Positions 17,016 through 25,496 of a stretch of 64,000 nucleotides of DNA are shown here, one piece after another. This DNA is from Deltaproteobacteria bacterium (GTDB lineage: Bacteria; Myxococcota_A; UBA796; SXON01): NCBI GenBank assembly GCA_014191855.1, contig BJHF01000015.1, positions 1 through 64,000 of the forward strand, read 5' to 3'. The position numbers were made by a program, and so were the translations under genes. Positions within the stretch are counted from its first letter, which is position 1. Each line of letters opens with the position of its first letter. Below the pieces are notes generated by a model. The model searched no databases. It saw only the letters and a program-made list of their open reading frames with translations, and was not told where the DNA came from.

Positions 17016-17567
17016 CTACCCCCCGAACCCCAAGCCAACGCACGCCAGCGCTCTCCCGCTCGGGGCCGACCAGTCCCAACTGAGCGTGTCGTCGCCCTGC
17101 AGAATGTTTCCCGACGCGTAGGACGAGGAGAACGTCCAGCCGAAGCGCAGGCCGAGGAGCGTGTGGAGCTTTCCCTCACCGAGCTCCACGCCCAGCATCG
17201 AGTGACTGCCGAGGCCCATGACCAGCGCGGCGTCGGCGAGATCGGGGAGGCCGAGGCGCGCGTGGGCTCCCAAGCCGAATTCGACGAAGCCGACGCCGAA
17301 GCGCCACCGCGGGCCGATCTCCAGTTCCCCGGTCCACGTCGTGCCGTCAAAATCCAGACCGGGAGCTTCGTACCGCATGGTCTCGTGGTTGACGCCGCCA
17401 AACACCCGCAGATCGAACTCGGAGAGACGGAGCGCGGGCCCGTCCACAAACGCAGCCCCCCCCAGTTGGTACATCGTTTCGCCCCGTTCGTTGTAGTTCG
17501 GGTCATAGGAGTAGGCGCTGAACCCGCCCGCCGTGACCAACGGGACGCCGAGAAAGAGATGGATCAT
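17016..17567 (-). CDS. Probable outer-membrane beta-barrel-like protein
   Basis: 183 residues, ATG start in an ATGA overlap with the interrupted DUF2330 gene. The N-terminus MIHLFLGVPLVTAGGFS could serve as a signal peptide, though it is weak. The body alternates aromatic and polar residues in strands with glycine turns (TWTGELEIGPRWRFGVGFVE, ALVMGLGSHSMLGVELG, LHTLLGLRFGWTFSSSYAS), typical of small outer-membrane barrels. Being coupled to the DUF2330 reading frame suggests the two were made together; since the upstream gene now has a stop, coupling may be disturbed. Confidence 0.58.
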   Translation of the reverse strand: MIHLFLGVPLVTAGGFSAYSYDPNYNERGETMYQLGGAAFVDGPALRLSEFDLRVFGGVNHETMRYEAPGLDFDGTTWTGELEIGPRWRFGVGFVEFGLGAHARLGLPDLADAALVMGLGSHSMLGVELGEGKLHTLLGLRFGWTFSSSYASGNILQGDDTLSWDWSAPSGRALACVGLGFGG

Positions 17568-18820
17568 CGCGACCTCCGGCGGAGCGCCCCGAGGAGCACC
17601 AGCCCGCCGAGCAGCCCCACGGGCGCCAGCGAGAGCTGAATGCCCGTCACCGCCGCGCGATCCGCGTCAAGGCAGGTTCCCGGCGGGTTCTCCACGAGGC
17701 CCTTGCCGCAGATGGGGAAGCTGGCTTCCAGCTTGTCCGCGTGCTGGATGTAGCGGATCTGCTCGGCCTGACCGGCGATCCCCGAAGCGTACAGCGCCAC
17801 ATCCACCGTGGCCTGCTCTGGCGTGTAGCGCAGCCGCATTCGCGACAGATGCCCGTGGTAGTCCAGGAGCCCGAGCGCGGCCAGCTCCTCTGGAGTCAGG
17901 CCGTCCGAAGTCGTGCAGGGATCGCAGTTTGCCGTGAGGTCCCAACTGTACTCTTGAACCCAGCCGGCCTCACCGCCCAGGGCCAGATCCAACTGCTCCG
18001 CGTAGTAGGCGCCAATGTCGTCGCCATCCGGGCGCATGCACTCGTCGGTAACGATGCCCTCGGGGTAGTTGCTGATCGCCACCTCGCCCTGGGAAGGGTC
18101 TCCCAGCGCGAACACCGTGACGTCCTGCGAACCCTCGGCGGAGATCGTGCCGATCCGGATGGGGAGCGACCAGCTCGTGGCGGCGTAGCGGAGCTGGATG
18201 GGCGGGAGCCACGCTGTTTCGGTGGGGGCCTCCGAAAGTACGATTTTGGCGGCCAGAAAATAGCTGCCGGCGTCGATGTACTCCTGGAGGATGGCTTGGC
18301 CGCCGGCGGGGAGGGCGTACCCATTGTCATCCAGCCAGAGCTCGAGCGAGGCGGACTCCTCCGCGCTGAGCACCACGAACGTGTAGCCGGCCGCCGTGAA
18401 CTAGGACTCCACGGTCACGCTGCCTTCCGCAGTTTCGTCGCCGAAGCCGCCGCCGGAGACCTCGTAGCTTTGGTCGCACCCGAGCACGGCGCCGCAGCCG
18501 CCCAGGGAGTAGCTGACGTTCACCACGTCGTCGCAGGTGTAGGCCACCTCGCGGGGAACGGACCACGCGTCCACGCGGGCGATCAGGGATTCGTCCACCG
18601 TGCCCACGTCGTCCGCGGTGAGCACCTCGGGGACCGGCAAGATCAGCGCGAAGTCCGCCGCGTTCCCGTTGTAGTCCATCGCGAGCGTGAGGGTGGTGAT
18701 CGCGCCGTCGTTCGCCATCACCACCCGGCTGGAGGTGTTGGCCAGGAGCGCCCCATCGCCGCCGACGAAAGTGCCGCAGAAGGCGGAGGCCTGGGACGCG
18801 GCGAAGAGGAGCGAGAACAT
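17564..18820 (-). pseudogene. DUF2330 family secreted protein interrupted by an in-frame TAG
   Basis: From ATG 18820 the frame encodes a signal peptide (MFSLLFAASQASAFC) and the DUF2330 start FCGTFVGGDGALL with ALILPVPEVL, then stops at TAG 18401-18403 after 139 residues (ending GSVTVES). The same frame resumes at once with FTAAGYTFVVLSAEES and runs 278 codons to 17564, ending in a hydrophobic segment GLLGGLVLLGALRRRSR, a C-terminal anchor or sorting tail. Nothing else is disturbed, so one base change (for example GAG to TAG) explains it. TAG is an ordinary stop in neighbouring genes. A sequencing error or readthrough cannot be excluded. An in-frame ATG at 18376 could restart the second part without its signal peptide. 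Confidence 0.8.
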
Positions 18821-18843
18821 CGGCGCAGTGTACACTCCCAGGG

Positions 18844-20391
18844 ATGCTGTGCTTCGCCCTGTTCGCGTGTGTCGAGAGCCCAACCCTGGGGACCGATGCG
18901 GTTGACGCTGCCGGGGTGGCGGACACGGCTGACGACACGGCGCAAGACTCGGGGGTCGATTCGGGTGGCGAAACCGTGCACCCCTCGGACGTGGACGTGC
19001 TGATCATCGGCGCCGGTCCGGCGGGGCTGGCGGCCGCGATCGAAGCCGCCGCGAGCGGCGCTTCGGTGCAGCTCCTGGAGCGGGAGGCGCAGGTCGGCGG
19101 CGCCGCGAACCTTGCGGGCGGGCTGATGATGTTCTCGGGCACGCCGGAGCAGGTGGCCGAGGGCATCACCGACTCTCCGGAGCAGCTCCTGTCGGAGTGG
19201 AGCCATATTACCGGCGGGATCACGAGCGACGAGTGGGTTCAGTATTTTGCGGCGCACAACGTCGATCATGTCCATGACTGGCTGACTGGCCTTGGCGGCA
19301 CCTTTGGTTCGATGATGCCGGATCCTTCGGCGGGCACGACGACCCGGGTGCACCAGTTGAACGGCGACGGCGCGGCGCTGGTGGGGCTTTTGGAGGGGGC
19401 CATGCCGCCGACGTCCGTAAATTTTCGGGCCGAGGCGAACGATCTCGTCGTGGACGAAGGCGGGGAGGTGGTGGGGGTTGAATGGACCGATCTCGACGAT
19501 GGCAGCGTGCACACGACGTACGCCGGCGCGGTCATCGTCGCGACCGGCGGGTTCATGCACAACCTTGAGCGGGTGCGGGCGATTCGTCCCGATCTCGCCG
19601 AGCTGGATGTGCGGATCAGCGCCTTTTCCGGAGCGGACGGCAACGGGTCGGCGCTCTTGGAGGCGCACGGCGCGGCGACCCAAAACCTGCCGGCCCTTGG
19701 ATTGTACGCCCACGCGGCTCCGCACCCGTTCAACCCCGAGGGCGAGGTGATGGCGTCGTTCTTGCCGATGGTGCCGTGGTTCAACGCCAACACCGAGCGC
19801 TTCGTCGATGAGTTCAGCGCCAACAGCTTTCGAACGGGAACGCTCCGGTCCCAACAGGCGGGCGGCGTGGCGTGGATGGTCGTGAACGGGGCGGTGCTCG
19901 AAAACGCGGAATTCAGCGACCTTGAGGATGCCACCGTGTCCGTAACGATCGACGATATGCTCGCCTCGGGCCTGGCGCGCAAGGCCGACGGGCTATTCGA
20001 TCTGGCGGTCGCCGTTGACCTGAACCCGGCGCTCCTGGAAGCGGCCCTGGACGCCTGGAACCTCGGCGCCACGGGGGCGGCTGCGGATCCGTTTCGTTCG
20101 GCGGATTTTCCCGGTTTTGAGATGAACGATGGCCCGTGGTACGCGCTCCCCGTCGCCATCACCTCGGCCAAAAGCTTCGGCGGCGTGGACGTCGACCTCG
20201 CCGGCCGCGTCGTCGGACTGGATGGAGAGGTGATCCCGGGGGTGTACGCAGCCGGGGAGGTGTCGGGGATGGCCGGCGGCTCGCTGGTCGGCGACTACGG
20301 GTTTACCGGCTCGCTGAGCGCGGTGTTGTTGTCGGGCAGGGTGGCGGGGGCGGCGGCGGCGGTGGAGGCGGTGGAGGCGGCGGGAGAGTGA
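18844..20391 (+). CDS. FAD-dependent oxidoreductase lipoprotein (fumarate reductase/flavocytochrome c-like)
   Basis: 515 residues. The leader is MLCFALFAC, a minimal lipoprotein signal, followed by an acidic linker (DTADDTAQDSGVDSGG). The catalytic domain starts at about residue 50 with DVDVLIIGAGPAGLAAAIEA, the FAD-binding Rossmann fold, then LLEREAQVGGAANLAGG. It continues through IVATGGFMHN to a C-terminal VYAAGEVSGMAGGSLVGDYG, the second flavin-contact motif of the FAD_binding_2 family (fumarate reductase, KstD, UrdA types). No haem motif is present, so the electron partner is unknown. It is divergent from the DUF2330 gene with only 23 nt between start codons. Confidence 0.85.
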   Translation: MLCFALFACVESPTLGTDAVDAAGVADTADDTAQDSGVDSGGETVHPSDVDVLIIGAGPAGLAAAIEAAASGASVQLLEREAQVGGAANLAGGLMMFSGTPEQVAEGITDSPEQLLSEWSHITGGITSDEWVQYFAAHNVDHVHDWLTGLGGTFGSMMPDPSAGTTTRVHQLNGDGAALVGLLEGAMPPTSVNFRAEANDLVVDEGGEVVGVEWTDLDDGSVHTTYAGAVIVATGGFMHNLERVRAIRPDLAELDVRISAFSGADGNGSALLEAHGAATQNLPALGLYAHAAPHPFNPEGEVMASFLPMVPWFNANTERFVDEFSANSFRTGTLRSQQAGGVAWMVVNGAVLENAEFSDLEDATVSVTIDDMLASGLARKADGLFDLAVAVDLNPALLEAALDAWNLGATGAAADPFRSADFPGFEMNDGPWYALPVAITSAKSFGGVDVDLAGRVVGLDGEVIPGVYAAGEVSGMAGGSLVGDYGFTGSLSAVLLSGRVAGAAAAVEAVEAAGE

Positions 20392-20450
20392 CGGGCGCCA
20401 AGCTCCGGCGCCTCGACTCCTACTGACGAACGCCATACCGGTTGCCCCAC

Positions 20451-22037
20451 ATGCACTCCACGTTCCCCCCTGGCTTGGACGCGCCCGCGGATTTTGACCG
20501 CGCCATGCTCGACATCCGACGGCTCCGAGCGTGGCTGAGATTTGACCTGCCGGACGGACTCCGCGACGAGACGTTTGAACGCTTGCGGAGCGCCGAGCGC
20601 CACCTCGCGGATCTGGTGCTTGCGTGGGTAGATCTGGGCGGGGCGGTCGCGCTGGACGCGCCCGCGGGATGGTCGGATGGCGAGGGCACCGGGGCGGCGG
20701 CGGCGACGCACACAGATGCGTCCGAGCCGGAGGTGGACCAAGCCTCGGACGCAATCCTGGACCCGCTCGCCGCGGAGCAGGACGCTGCGACGGTGGAGGC
20801 GGTGCCGCTCGTGCACACGCCGGCGCCTGCTCCTGCCGATCCGCCGCCCGCTCCCGCCGAGCCCCCGGCCTCCCCGCTCGCGCCGGCAACGCCCGTTGAA
20901 CCTGCGGCCCCGCCTGCCCCCGCCCCCGCCCCCGCCCCGCCCCGCCCGCCCTCGCCACCAGTGGAGATGGCAGCGGCTGCCGCGATGCTCTCGCGTTGGG
21001 GCATGGGCCCGGAGCTGCCCCCGTTCCCCCCACCCAAGCCGCCACCGGCGCGCTCCCTCACGGAGCTCCTCAAGCTCGCCCAAGCGCCGGGCTTCGCCGG
21101 GATCGCGGCGTTCGTCGCCACGCACCACGAGTGGGTCGGGCTGGACGCGGCCACCCAGGTGCGCTTGCTCGAGTTCTGCGGCGCGCGAGTGCGCATGGAG
21201 CAGGAAGCCGGGGCAAAGGGGGGGGATAAGCTGGTGAATCAACTCACCAGCTTCGCCAGACTCCAGCGCCCCGGCCGCGCCCACGGCCTCGCTCTCGACC
21301 ACCGCCCTCAGCACGGCTCGTGGGCGAAGGACGCGCAGGCGCACCTCGCGGCGATCACCCCGCCGCCGGCGCCACCCCGCGCCGTTGGCGACGAGGTGGC
21401 GCTTGCGGAGATCGGCGAGCGGGTGCGGGCGTTTGTGGACGCCGATGAGCACGGCGCCCTCACCGACGCGGTCCGCGCCGCCGTCCCTGCGCGCATTGCG
21501 ATCGCCTACGGGGCGGGGCTCAGGAAAGATCACCCCAAGCTGGTGAACCTTCTGCGCGAGCATCCTCATCTGCTCGGGGATCCGGCGTTCAAGAAGCTGC
21601 GCCGCGCCATCCGCGATCTCGACGATAGCGACGAGGAACGCGCGGGCCGCACCGGCGACAAGCTGCCGGCCGACTGGCCCCACGCGGGCCTCACCCGTGG
21701 CAAACGCGCGGTGATGATCGGGGGGGATCCTCGGGAACCACAGCAGAGCAAGGTGCGCGAGGCGTTCTGGTTCGCCTCGCTGGACTGGGAGCAGACGGAA
21801 TTCTCCCGCAACTCGGTCCAGCGGGTGCGCAGCAGCGTGGAGTCGGGCGGCGTGGACATCGTGCTGGTGCTGCATCGCTGGTGTGGGCACGACGTCGATG
21901 CGATCTTGCAGCCCGCCTGCGAGGCGGCCGGGGTGGTGTTCGTTCCGGTGCAGCGCAGCTACGGCGTGACTGGGATCCGGCTGGCGATCGAGCAGTTCGG
22001 CGCGGCTGCTGCGGCGAAAGTGTCGAAACGAGGCTGA
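20451..22037 (+). CDS. Multidomain protein with Pro/Ala linker and C-terminal DUF2325-like domain
   Basis: 528 residues from ATG 20451. Residues 1-60 form a helical N-terminal domain (DFDRAMLDIRRLRAWLRFDL). About residues 110-170 are a Pro/Ala linker (long runs of PAPAPA type). A helical middle follows (SLTELLKLAQAPGFAGIAAF). The C-terminal 110 residues, beginning RGKRAVMIGGDPREPQQ and ending FVPVQRSYGVTGIRLAIEQF, look like DUF2325, a Rossmann-like domain. It holds VLHRWCGHDVDAI, where Cys and His may bind metal. Cytoplasmic. Function unknown. A TTG at 20442 is an alternative start. Followed by a 50-nt repeat before a convergent gene. Confidence 0.65.
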   Translation: MHSTFPPGLDAPADFDRAMLDIRRLRAWLRFDLPDGLRDETFERLRSAERHLADLVLAWVDLGGAVALDAPAGWSDGEGTGAAAATHTDASEPEVDQASDAILDPLAAEQDAATVEAVPLVHTPAPAPADPPPAPAEPPASPLAPATPVEPAAPPAPAPAPAPPRPPSPPVEMAAAAAMLSRWGMGPELPPFPPPKPPPARSLTELLKLAQAPGFAGIAAFVATHHEWVGLDAATQVRLLEFCGARVRMEQEAGAKGGDKLVNQLTSFARLQRPGRAHGLALDHRPQHGSWAKDAQAHLAAITPPPAPPRAVGDEVALAEIGERVRAFVDADEHGALTDAVRAAVPARIAIAYGAGLRKDHPKLVNLLREHPHLLGDPAFKKLRRAIRDLDDSDEERAGRTGDKLPADWPHAGLTRGKRAVMIGGDPREPQQSKVREAFWFASLDWEQTEFSRNSVQRVRSSVESGGVDIVLVLHRWCGHDVDAILQPACEAAGVVFVPVQRSYGVTGIRLAIEQFGAAAAAKVSKRG

Positions 22038-22054
22038 GTCCGCGCGGCGGCGCT

Positions 22055-22103
22055 GCGATGCGTTCCGAGGCGGCCTGACCACGGGATCGGGCCGCAGCAT
22101 CGC
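22055..22103 (-). repeat. 50-nt palindrome-ended repeat, copy 4
   Basis: Perfect 7-bp inverted repeat GCGATGC (22055-22061) and GCATCGC (22097-22103), 49 nt overall. The minus strand carries GGCCCGATCCC and TGG in the places where copy 5 has GGCCCGACCCC and TGG. It lies in the 122-nt gap between convergent genes ending at 22037 and 22160; nothing else is seen in that gap. Confidence 0.72.
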
Positions 22104-22159
22104 CCCACCGCATTCTCGGCGTGCTCGCGCTCCTCGTGGCCGGGTGCCGCCGGGGCACG

Positions 22160-23782
22160 TCAACGCGGAGCCGATCGAGGCCCTCCTGGGCGAGGGGTCG
22201 TTTTCACTTCCACAAGGTGCACGCACACGTGCCCGACGCACCGGTCGCGGAGCCGATCGCGATCGCGCCACTGGAGCAGCGGCGCACATTGTTGGTTTTG
22301 GACGTAGATCACCGGCATGCCGGTGGGCGCGGGGGCCGACGCAATGGGCGCCGGCGGCGTCACCCCCACCGGGGCCACGGTGACCGGGCGGAAGTGCTCG
22401 GTCGCGGTGCCTGCGATGGGGCGGCCGCCGACCAGCGCCATGAGGGCATAGGTAGATGGAGGCAGGCCGGGAGCGGGCCACACCGCCACGGGGCCGGTTG
22501 CGGGCAGGAGCGCGCGCAGCGAGGCCACGTCGATGGATGCGGCCGGCAGGGGCCACGGGCTTGGCGCGAAGAAGAGGCCTTCCACGAGCGCAAGGGGCGC
22601 GAGGAGCGCGGTTGCCCGCCAGCGGTGCGCCAGCGCGCCCGCCGCCAACGCCAGCGGGATCGTTGCCCCGACCAGAAACCTCCCGGTGGATTGCATGCTG
22701 CGAAGGCCGGGAAATAGCTGGGCCAGCGCCCAGGGGAGCGGCACGCCGGTGCCGCCCGAATCGGAGAGGCGCAGCTCGTTTCCGAGACCAAGGAGCGTGC
22801 ACAAGAGCCCGCCGAGCACGAGCGGCCGTATCCGCGCGCCCCCGGCCAAGCCGCCGGCCAGCCCGAGCGCCAGGCACACCCAGCCCAGGAACGCGATGTT
22901 GTAGACCGCCATGGGCGGCCAGCACGCGCCAATGGCCAGGTCGATCGGGCCCGTTCGCAGCGAGGCCAGCCGCGCGCCGGCGCTCACGTGGCCAGCCAGC
23001 GGCGCCACCAGCTGCAAGAGCGCCGGTTGGGCAGGGGTCGCGGTCATGGGCTGCCCGAACATCGTCTCCGCTACGACGGCGGGCGCGTAGTACACGGAGA
23101 CGGGAATACCAGCCAGCACCGCCGCGAGGAGCGTAGCGCCGGCCGGGCGCCAGCCGCGCCATGCGGCGACCGTCAGCGCCAGCGCTGCCGCTGTGACGAG
23201 CTGGTAGGGGGAGGTGAAGCCCGCGAGCAAGAGCCCGGCGAAGCCCAACGCCCAGCTTGCGCGCCCCGCGCCGAGCGCGCCGATCACCGCCAAGGCGATC
23301 GGCAGGTAGGCATGTTGTTCGTGGCGCCCCCCTGCGGCTTCCGTGAGCGTGATTGGGCTGACGATGCACAACGTCGCCGCGACCGCGCGCCCCCGCAGGC
23401 CCTGGCCGAGCCTCGCCGCCAGCCCGGCGACGCCCACCCCCCCCGCGGCCAGCCACACCGTGCGGGTAAGCTCCAGCGCCGTTCCGGGCTCGCAGAGCGT
23501 GCGAAACACGACGCCGATCACCAGCGAGGGCACCGCGAGCAGTCGGATCGGGGCGCCCTCTGGCCAGAGCAGACTGGGAATCCGCGACCAGGAGCCGTGG
23601 TACGCAGCGTCGATCGCGAGGGCGTGCAGGCCGGAGTTGCCGTCCAAGGGGAACAACGAGGGTTGCACCGAGAGCGGCCAGCGCACGACGATCGCGAGGA
23701 ACAACGACAACGCGGCGAGCATGAGCCAGCCCCGCCATCCCGACGCCTCGCCCGGGGGGCGCTCTGCCTCAAAGTCCGGCAC
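22160..23782 (-). CDS. Polytopic membrane protein, glycosyltransferase-like
   Basis: 540 residues with roughly ten hydrophobic segments. The first follows a short charged N-terminus (GWLMLAALSLFLAIVVRWPL). The loop after it contains FPLDGNSGLHALAIDAAYHG, with an acidic residue in the position where GT-C glycosyltransferases such as PMT or YfhO-like proteins carry their catalytic Asp. Further clues are EQHAYLPIALAVIGA and a C-terminal periplasmic domain with four cysteines (QNQQCAPLLQ, LRDRCVGHVCVHLV). I infer a lipid-linked-sugar transferase but cannot prove it. It starts 3 nt after the upstream lipoprotein gene's stop, so the two form an operon. Confidence 0.62.
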   Translation of the reverse strand: MPDFEAERPPGEASGWRGWLMLAALSLFLAIVVRWPLSVQPSLFPLDGNSGLHALAIDAAYHGSWSRIPSLLWPEGAPIRLLAVPSLVIGVVFRTLCEPGTALELTRTVWLAAGGVGVAGLAARLGQGLRGRAVAATLCIVSPITLTEAAGGRHEQHAYLPIALAVIGALGAGRASWALGFAGLLLAGFTSPYQLVTAAALALTVAAWRGWRPAGATLLAAVLAGIPVSVYYAPAVVAETMFGQPMTATPAQPALLQLVAPLAGHVSAGARLASLRTGPIDLAIGACWPPMAVYNIAFLGWVCLALGLAGGLAGGARIRPLVLGGLLCTLLGLGNELRLSDSGGTGVPLPWALAQLFPGLRSMQSTGRFLVGATIPLALAAGALAHRWRATALLAPLALVEGLFFAPSPWPLPAASIDVASLRALLPATGPVAVWPAPGLPPSTYALMALVGGRPIAGTATEHFRPVTVAPVGVTPPAPIASAPAPTGMPVIYVQNQQCAPLLQWRDRDRLRDRCVGHVCVHLVEVKTTPRPGGPRSAPR

Positions 23783-23785
23783 AGA

Positions 23786-24433
23786 CTATCCGGGGGGCGT
23801 TGCCGGCACCGGCGCGCCGCCCGGTGCGCCGCCCCCACCCCCCCCGGCCCCCGGAGCAGCGCCACCCGGCGTGCCTGGCGGCGGCTCTGGTTTGGGCGCG
23901 GTGGCCATCGGCGAGTCTGCAGGGGGCGGTAGGGGGTGCTCCATGTCAAACACGAGCTTGTCCGTGCCGTCGAACTTCAGCGCCGCGGGGGCGCACGTGT
24001 TCTTGTCTTTCGGATCCGGGCCATCCCCGGCCTCGTCGAACCACGCACACGCCCACACCGGGCCCTTTGCGTAGCCCTTGGGGGCGGTGAGGGTAACGGA
24101 GGGGCCAGTCAGCCGCTCCTGTGCGATCGGCTGCGGACGACCGTCTTCGCCTGCGACCAGGAAGTCGAGGTTCGCCGAAGGTGCTCCCTTGAGCTGCACC
24201 GGAATCTCGACGGTCTTGCCGTCGGTCGCGAGCTTCGCGATCCCGGCCGGGATGTCGGGAGTGGCGGGCGGCGTTTGGCCCTGCCCTTGGCCGCCTCCGG
24301 CCGATCCGGCGGTGCCTTGATCGCCGGGTCCGGGGGTAGCGGGTGCCATGCCTGCGGGGGGCTGCCCCGGCGGTGTGGCCCCGGGGTCGGGTTCGGATGC
24401 GCAGCCAAGAAACGCTGTGAGCAGGAGGAGCAT
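23786..24433 (-). CDS. Proline- and glycine-rich lipoprotein
   Basis: 215 residues from ATG 24433. The leader MLLLLTAFLGCASEP has a lipobox FLGC. A Pro/Gly-rich linker (PGATPPGQPPAGM onward, about 45 residues) precedes a compact beta domain at about residues 58-165 (IPVQLKGAPSANLDFLVAG, VTLTAPKGYAKGPVWACAW), and a second Pro/Gly tail ends the protein. Two Cys in WACAWFDEAG and NTCAPAAL may pair. No family recognised. Operonic with the membrane protein downstream. It is divergent from the next lipoprotein, with a 94-nt shared promoter region. Confidence 0.65.
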   Translation of the reverse strand: MLLLLTAFLGCASEPDPGATPPGQPPAGMAPATPGPGDQGTAGSAGGGQGQGQTPPATPDIPAGIAKLATDGKTVEIPVQLKGAPSANLDFLVAGEDGRPQPIAQERLTGPSVTLTAPKGYAKGPVWACAWFDEAGDGPDPKDKNTCAPAALKFDGTDKLVFDMEHPLPPPADSPMATAPKPEPPPGTPGGAAPGAGGGGGGAPGGAPVPATPPG

Positions 24434-24527
24434 GGGCGGGAACGTACCACGGCGCACCACGCGCTGCCCGAGGGCGTTCACTCAGGAAGTCGTTGCCCAA
24501 CCCGGGCCTGCCGCGTACACTCGCGGC

Positions 24528-25496
24528 GTGCCCCTCCCGCTCCGGCTGCTCCCGTTCTCGTTGCTTCTTGCTTGTGATCCCAGCGAGGCGGTGGAGTCGG
24601 GCACCGGCGGAAACGCCGACTCGGGCCCGGTGGGCGATCCCGCCACCGTATCGCTCGCGGGCGAGTGCGCGATGGACGTGGACTTTGGTGGATTCACGGT
24701 CACGGACAATGGGGAGACGACCGACGTGGCGGGGAAAGTGGCGGACGGCGTGGTGCCGATCGCGGTGCTTGAGCCGATCGCGACGGAGGGGGACTGCCAG
24801 GTGCTCCGGCAGAACAACCCCCATTGCGAGCCTACGTGTGATCCGGGTCAAACCTGTGATTTTGACGGCCTGTGTGTGCCCTACCCGATCAACCAGGATC
24901 TCGGGACGGTCACCATCACCGGCCTGGTGGACGCGGTGACGATGGAGCCGGCGTTTCCGGGAAACACCTACTACAACAGCACCGCGTTGCCCCACCCGGC
25001 GATCACGGCCGATGTCGCTGTTCGTCTTGGCATGCCGGCCGGTGCGTACGGACCAGCGGAGCTGTTTGGCGTGGGCTTCGAGTCGTTGGTCGTCTCCGAT
25101 GCGGGGTGGTCGATCACGGAGGGCGCCGACCTCGTCGTGGGTTGGGCGGCACCCAAGAGCGCCGCGCCGCGCTCGGAGGTGGTGCTCTCGGTGAGCATCG
25201 ACCAGCATGGCGTTTCCCCGAGCTCGTTGCGCTGTGTGTTCGCCGACACGGGCTCGGGAACCGTGCCGGCGGCCGCGATCACCGCGTTGGTGGGCGCAGG
25301 CGTCACCGGCTTTCCGAACGGCGCGCTGGAGCGGCGCACGGTGGACAAGGCGGTGGCCGGCGCCGGTTGTTTCGACTTCGCGCTCCGGTCGCCCCGCACG
25401 GTGCAGGTGGATGTGGGCGGGCACACGCCTTGCGTTTCGACGGTGGACTGCCCCGACGGCCAAACGTGCAACGAGGAGCTCCAGACATGCCAATGA
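24528..25496 (+). CDS. Lipoprotein, first of three coupled surface lipoproteins
   Basis: 322 residues, GTG start. The leader LRLLPFSLLLACDPSEA has lipobox LLAC with Asp at +2. The mature protein is beta-rich. Near residues 95-120 a Cys cluster (HCEPTCDPGQTCDFDGLCV) resembles the small disulfide knots in extracellular proteins, and a second (TPCVSTVDCPDGQTCNEE) sits at the C-terminus. These are like the DxxxCPxGxxC repeats of myxobacterial surface proteins. The stop overlaps the next gene as ATGA. Function unknown; probably surface-exposed. Confidence 0.7.
   Translation: MPLPLRLLPFSLLLACDPSEAVESGTGGNADSGPVGDPATVSLAGECAMDVDFGGFTVTDNGETTDVAGKVADGVVPIAVLEPIATEGDCQVLRQNNPHCEPTCDPGQTCDFDGLCVPYPINQDLGTVTITGLVDAVTMEPAFPGNTYYNSTALPHPAITADVAVRLGMPAGAYGPAELFGVGFESLVVSDAGWSITEGADLVVGWAAPKSAAPRSEVVLSVSIDQHGVSPSSLRCVFADTGSGTVPAAAITALVGAGVTGFPNGALERRTVDKAVAGAGCFDFALRSPRTVQVDVGGHTPCVSTVDCPDGQTCNEELQTCQ

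Noticed and set aside
18401-18403. TAG as a pyrrolysine or reassigned codon
   Set aside because: TAG ends several ordinary genes here (for example at 3415-3417 and 39036-39038 minus), so reassignment is not supported; a point mutation is simpler.
20295-23738. A 1147-codon open frame on the minus strand
   Set aside because: It runs antisense to the FAD lipoprotein and DUF2325-like genes and in another frame of the membrane-protein gene; no domain, composition typical of a high-GC shadow frame.
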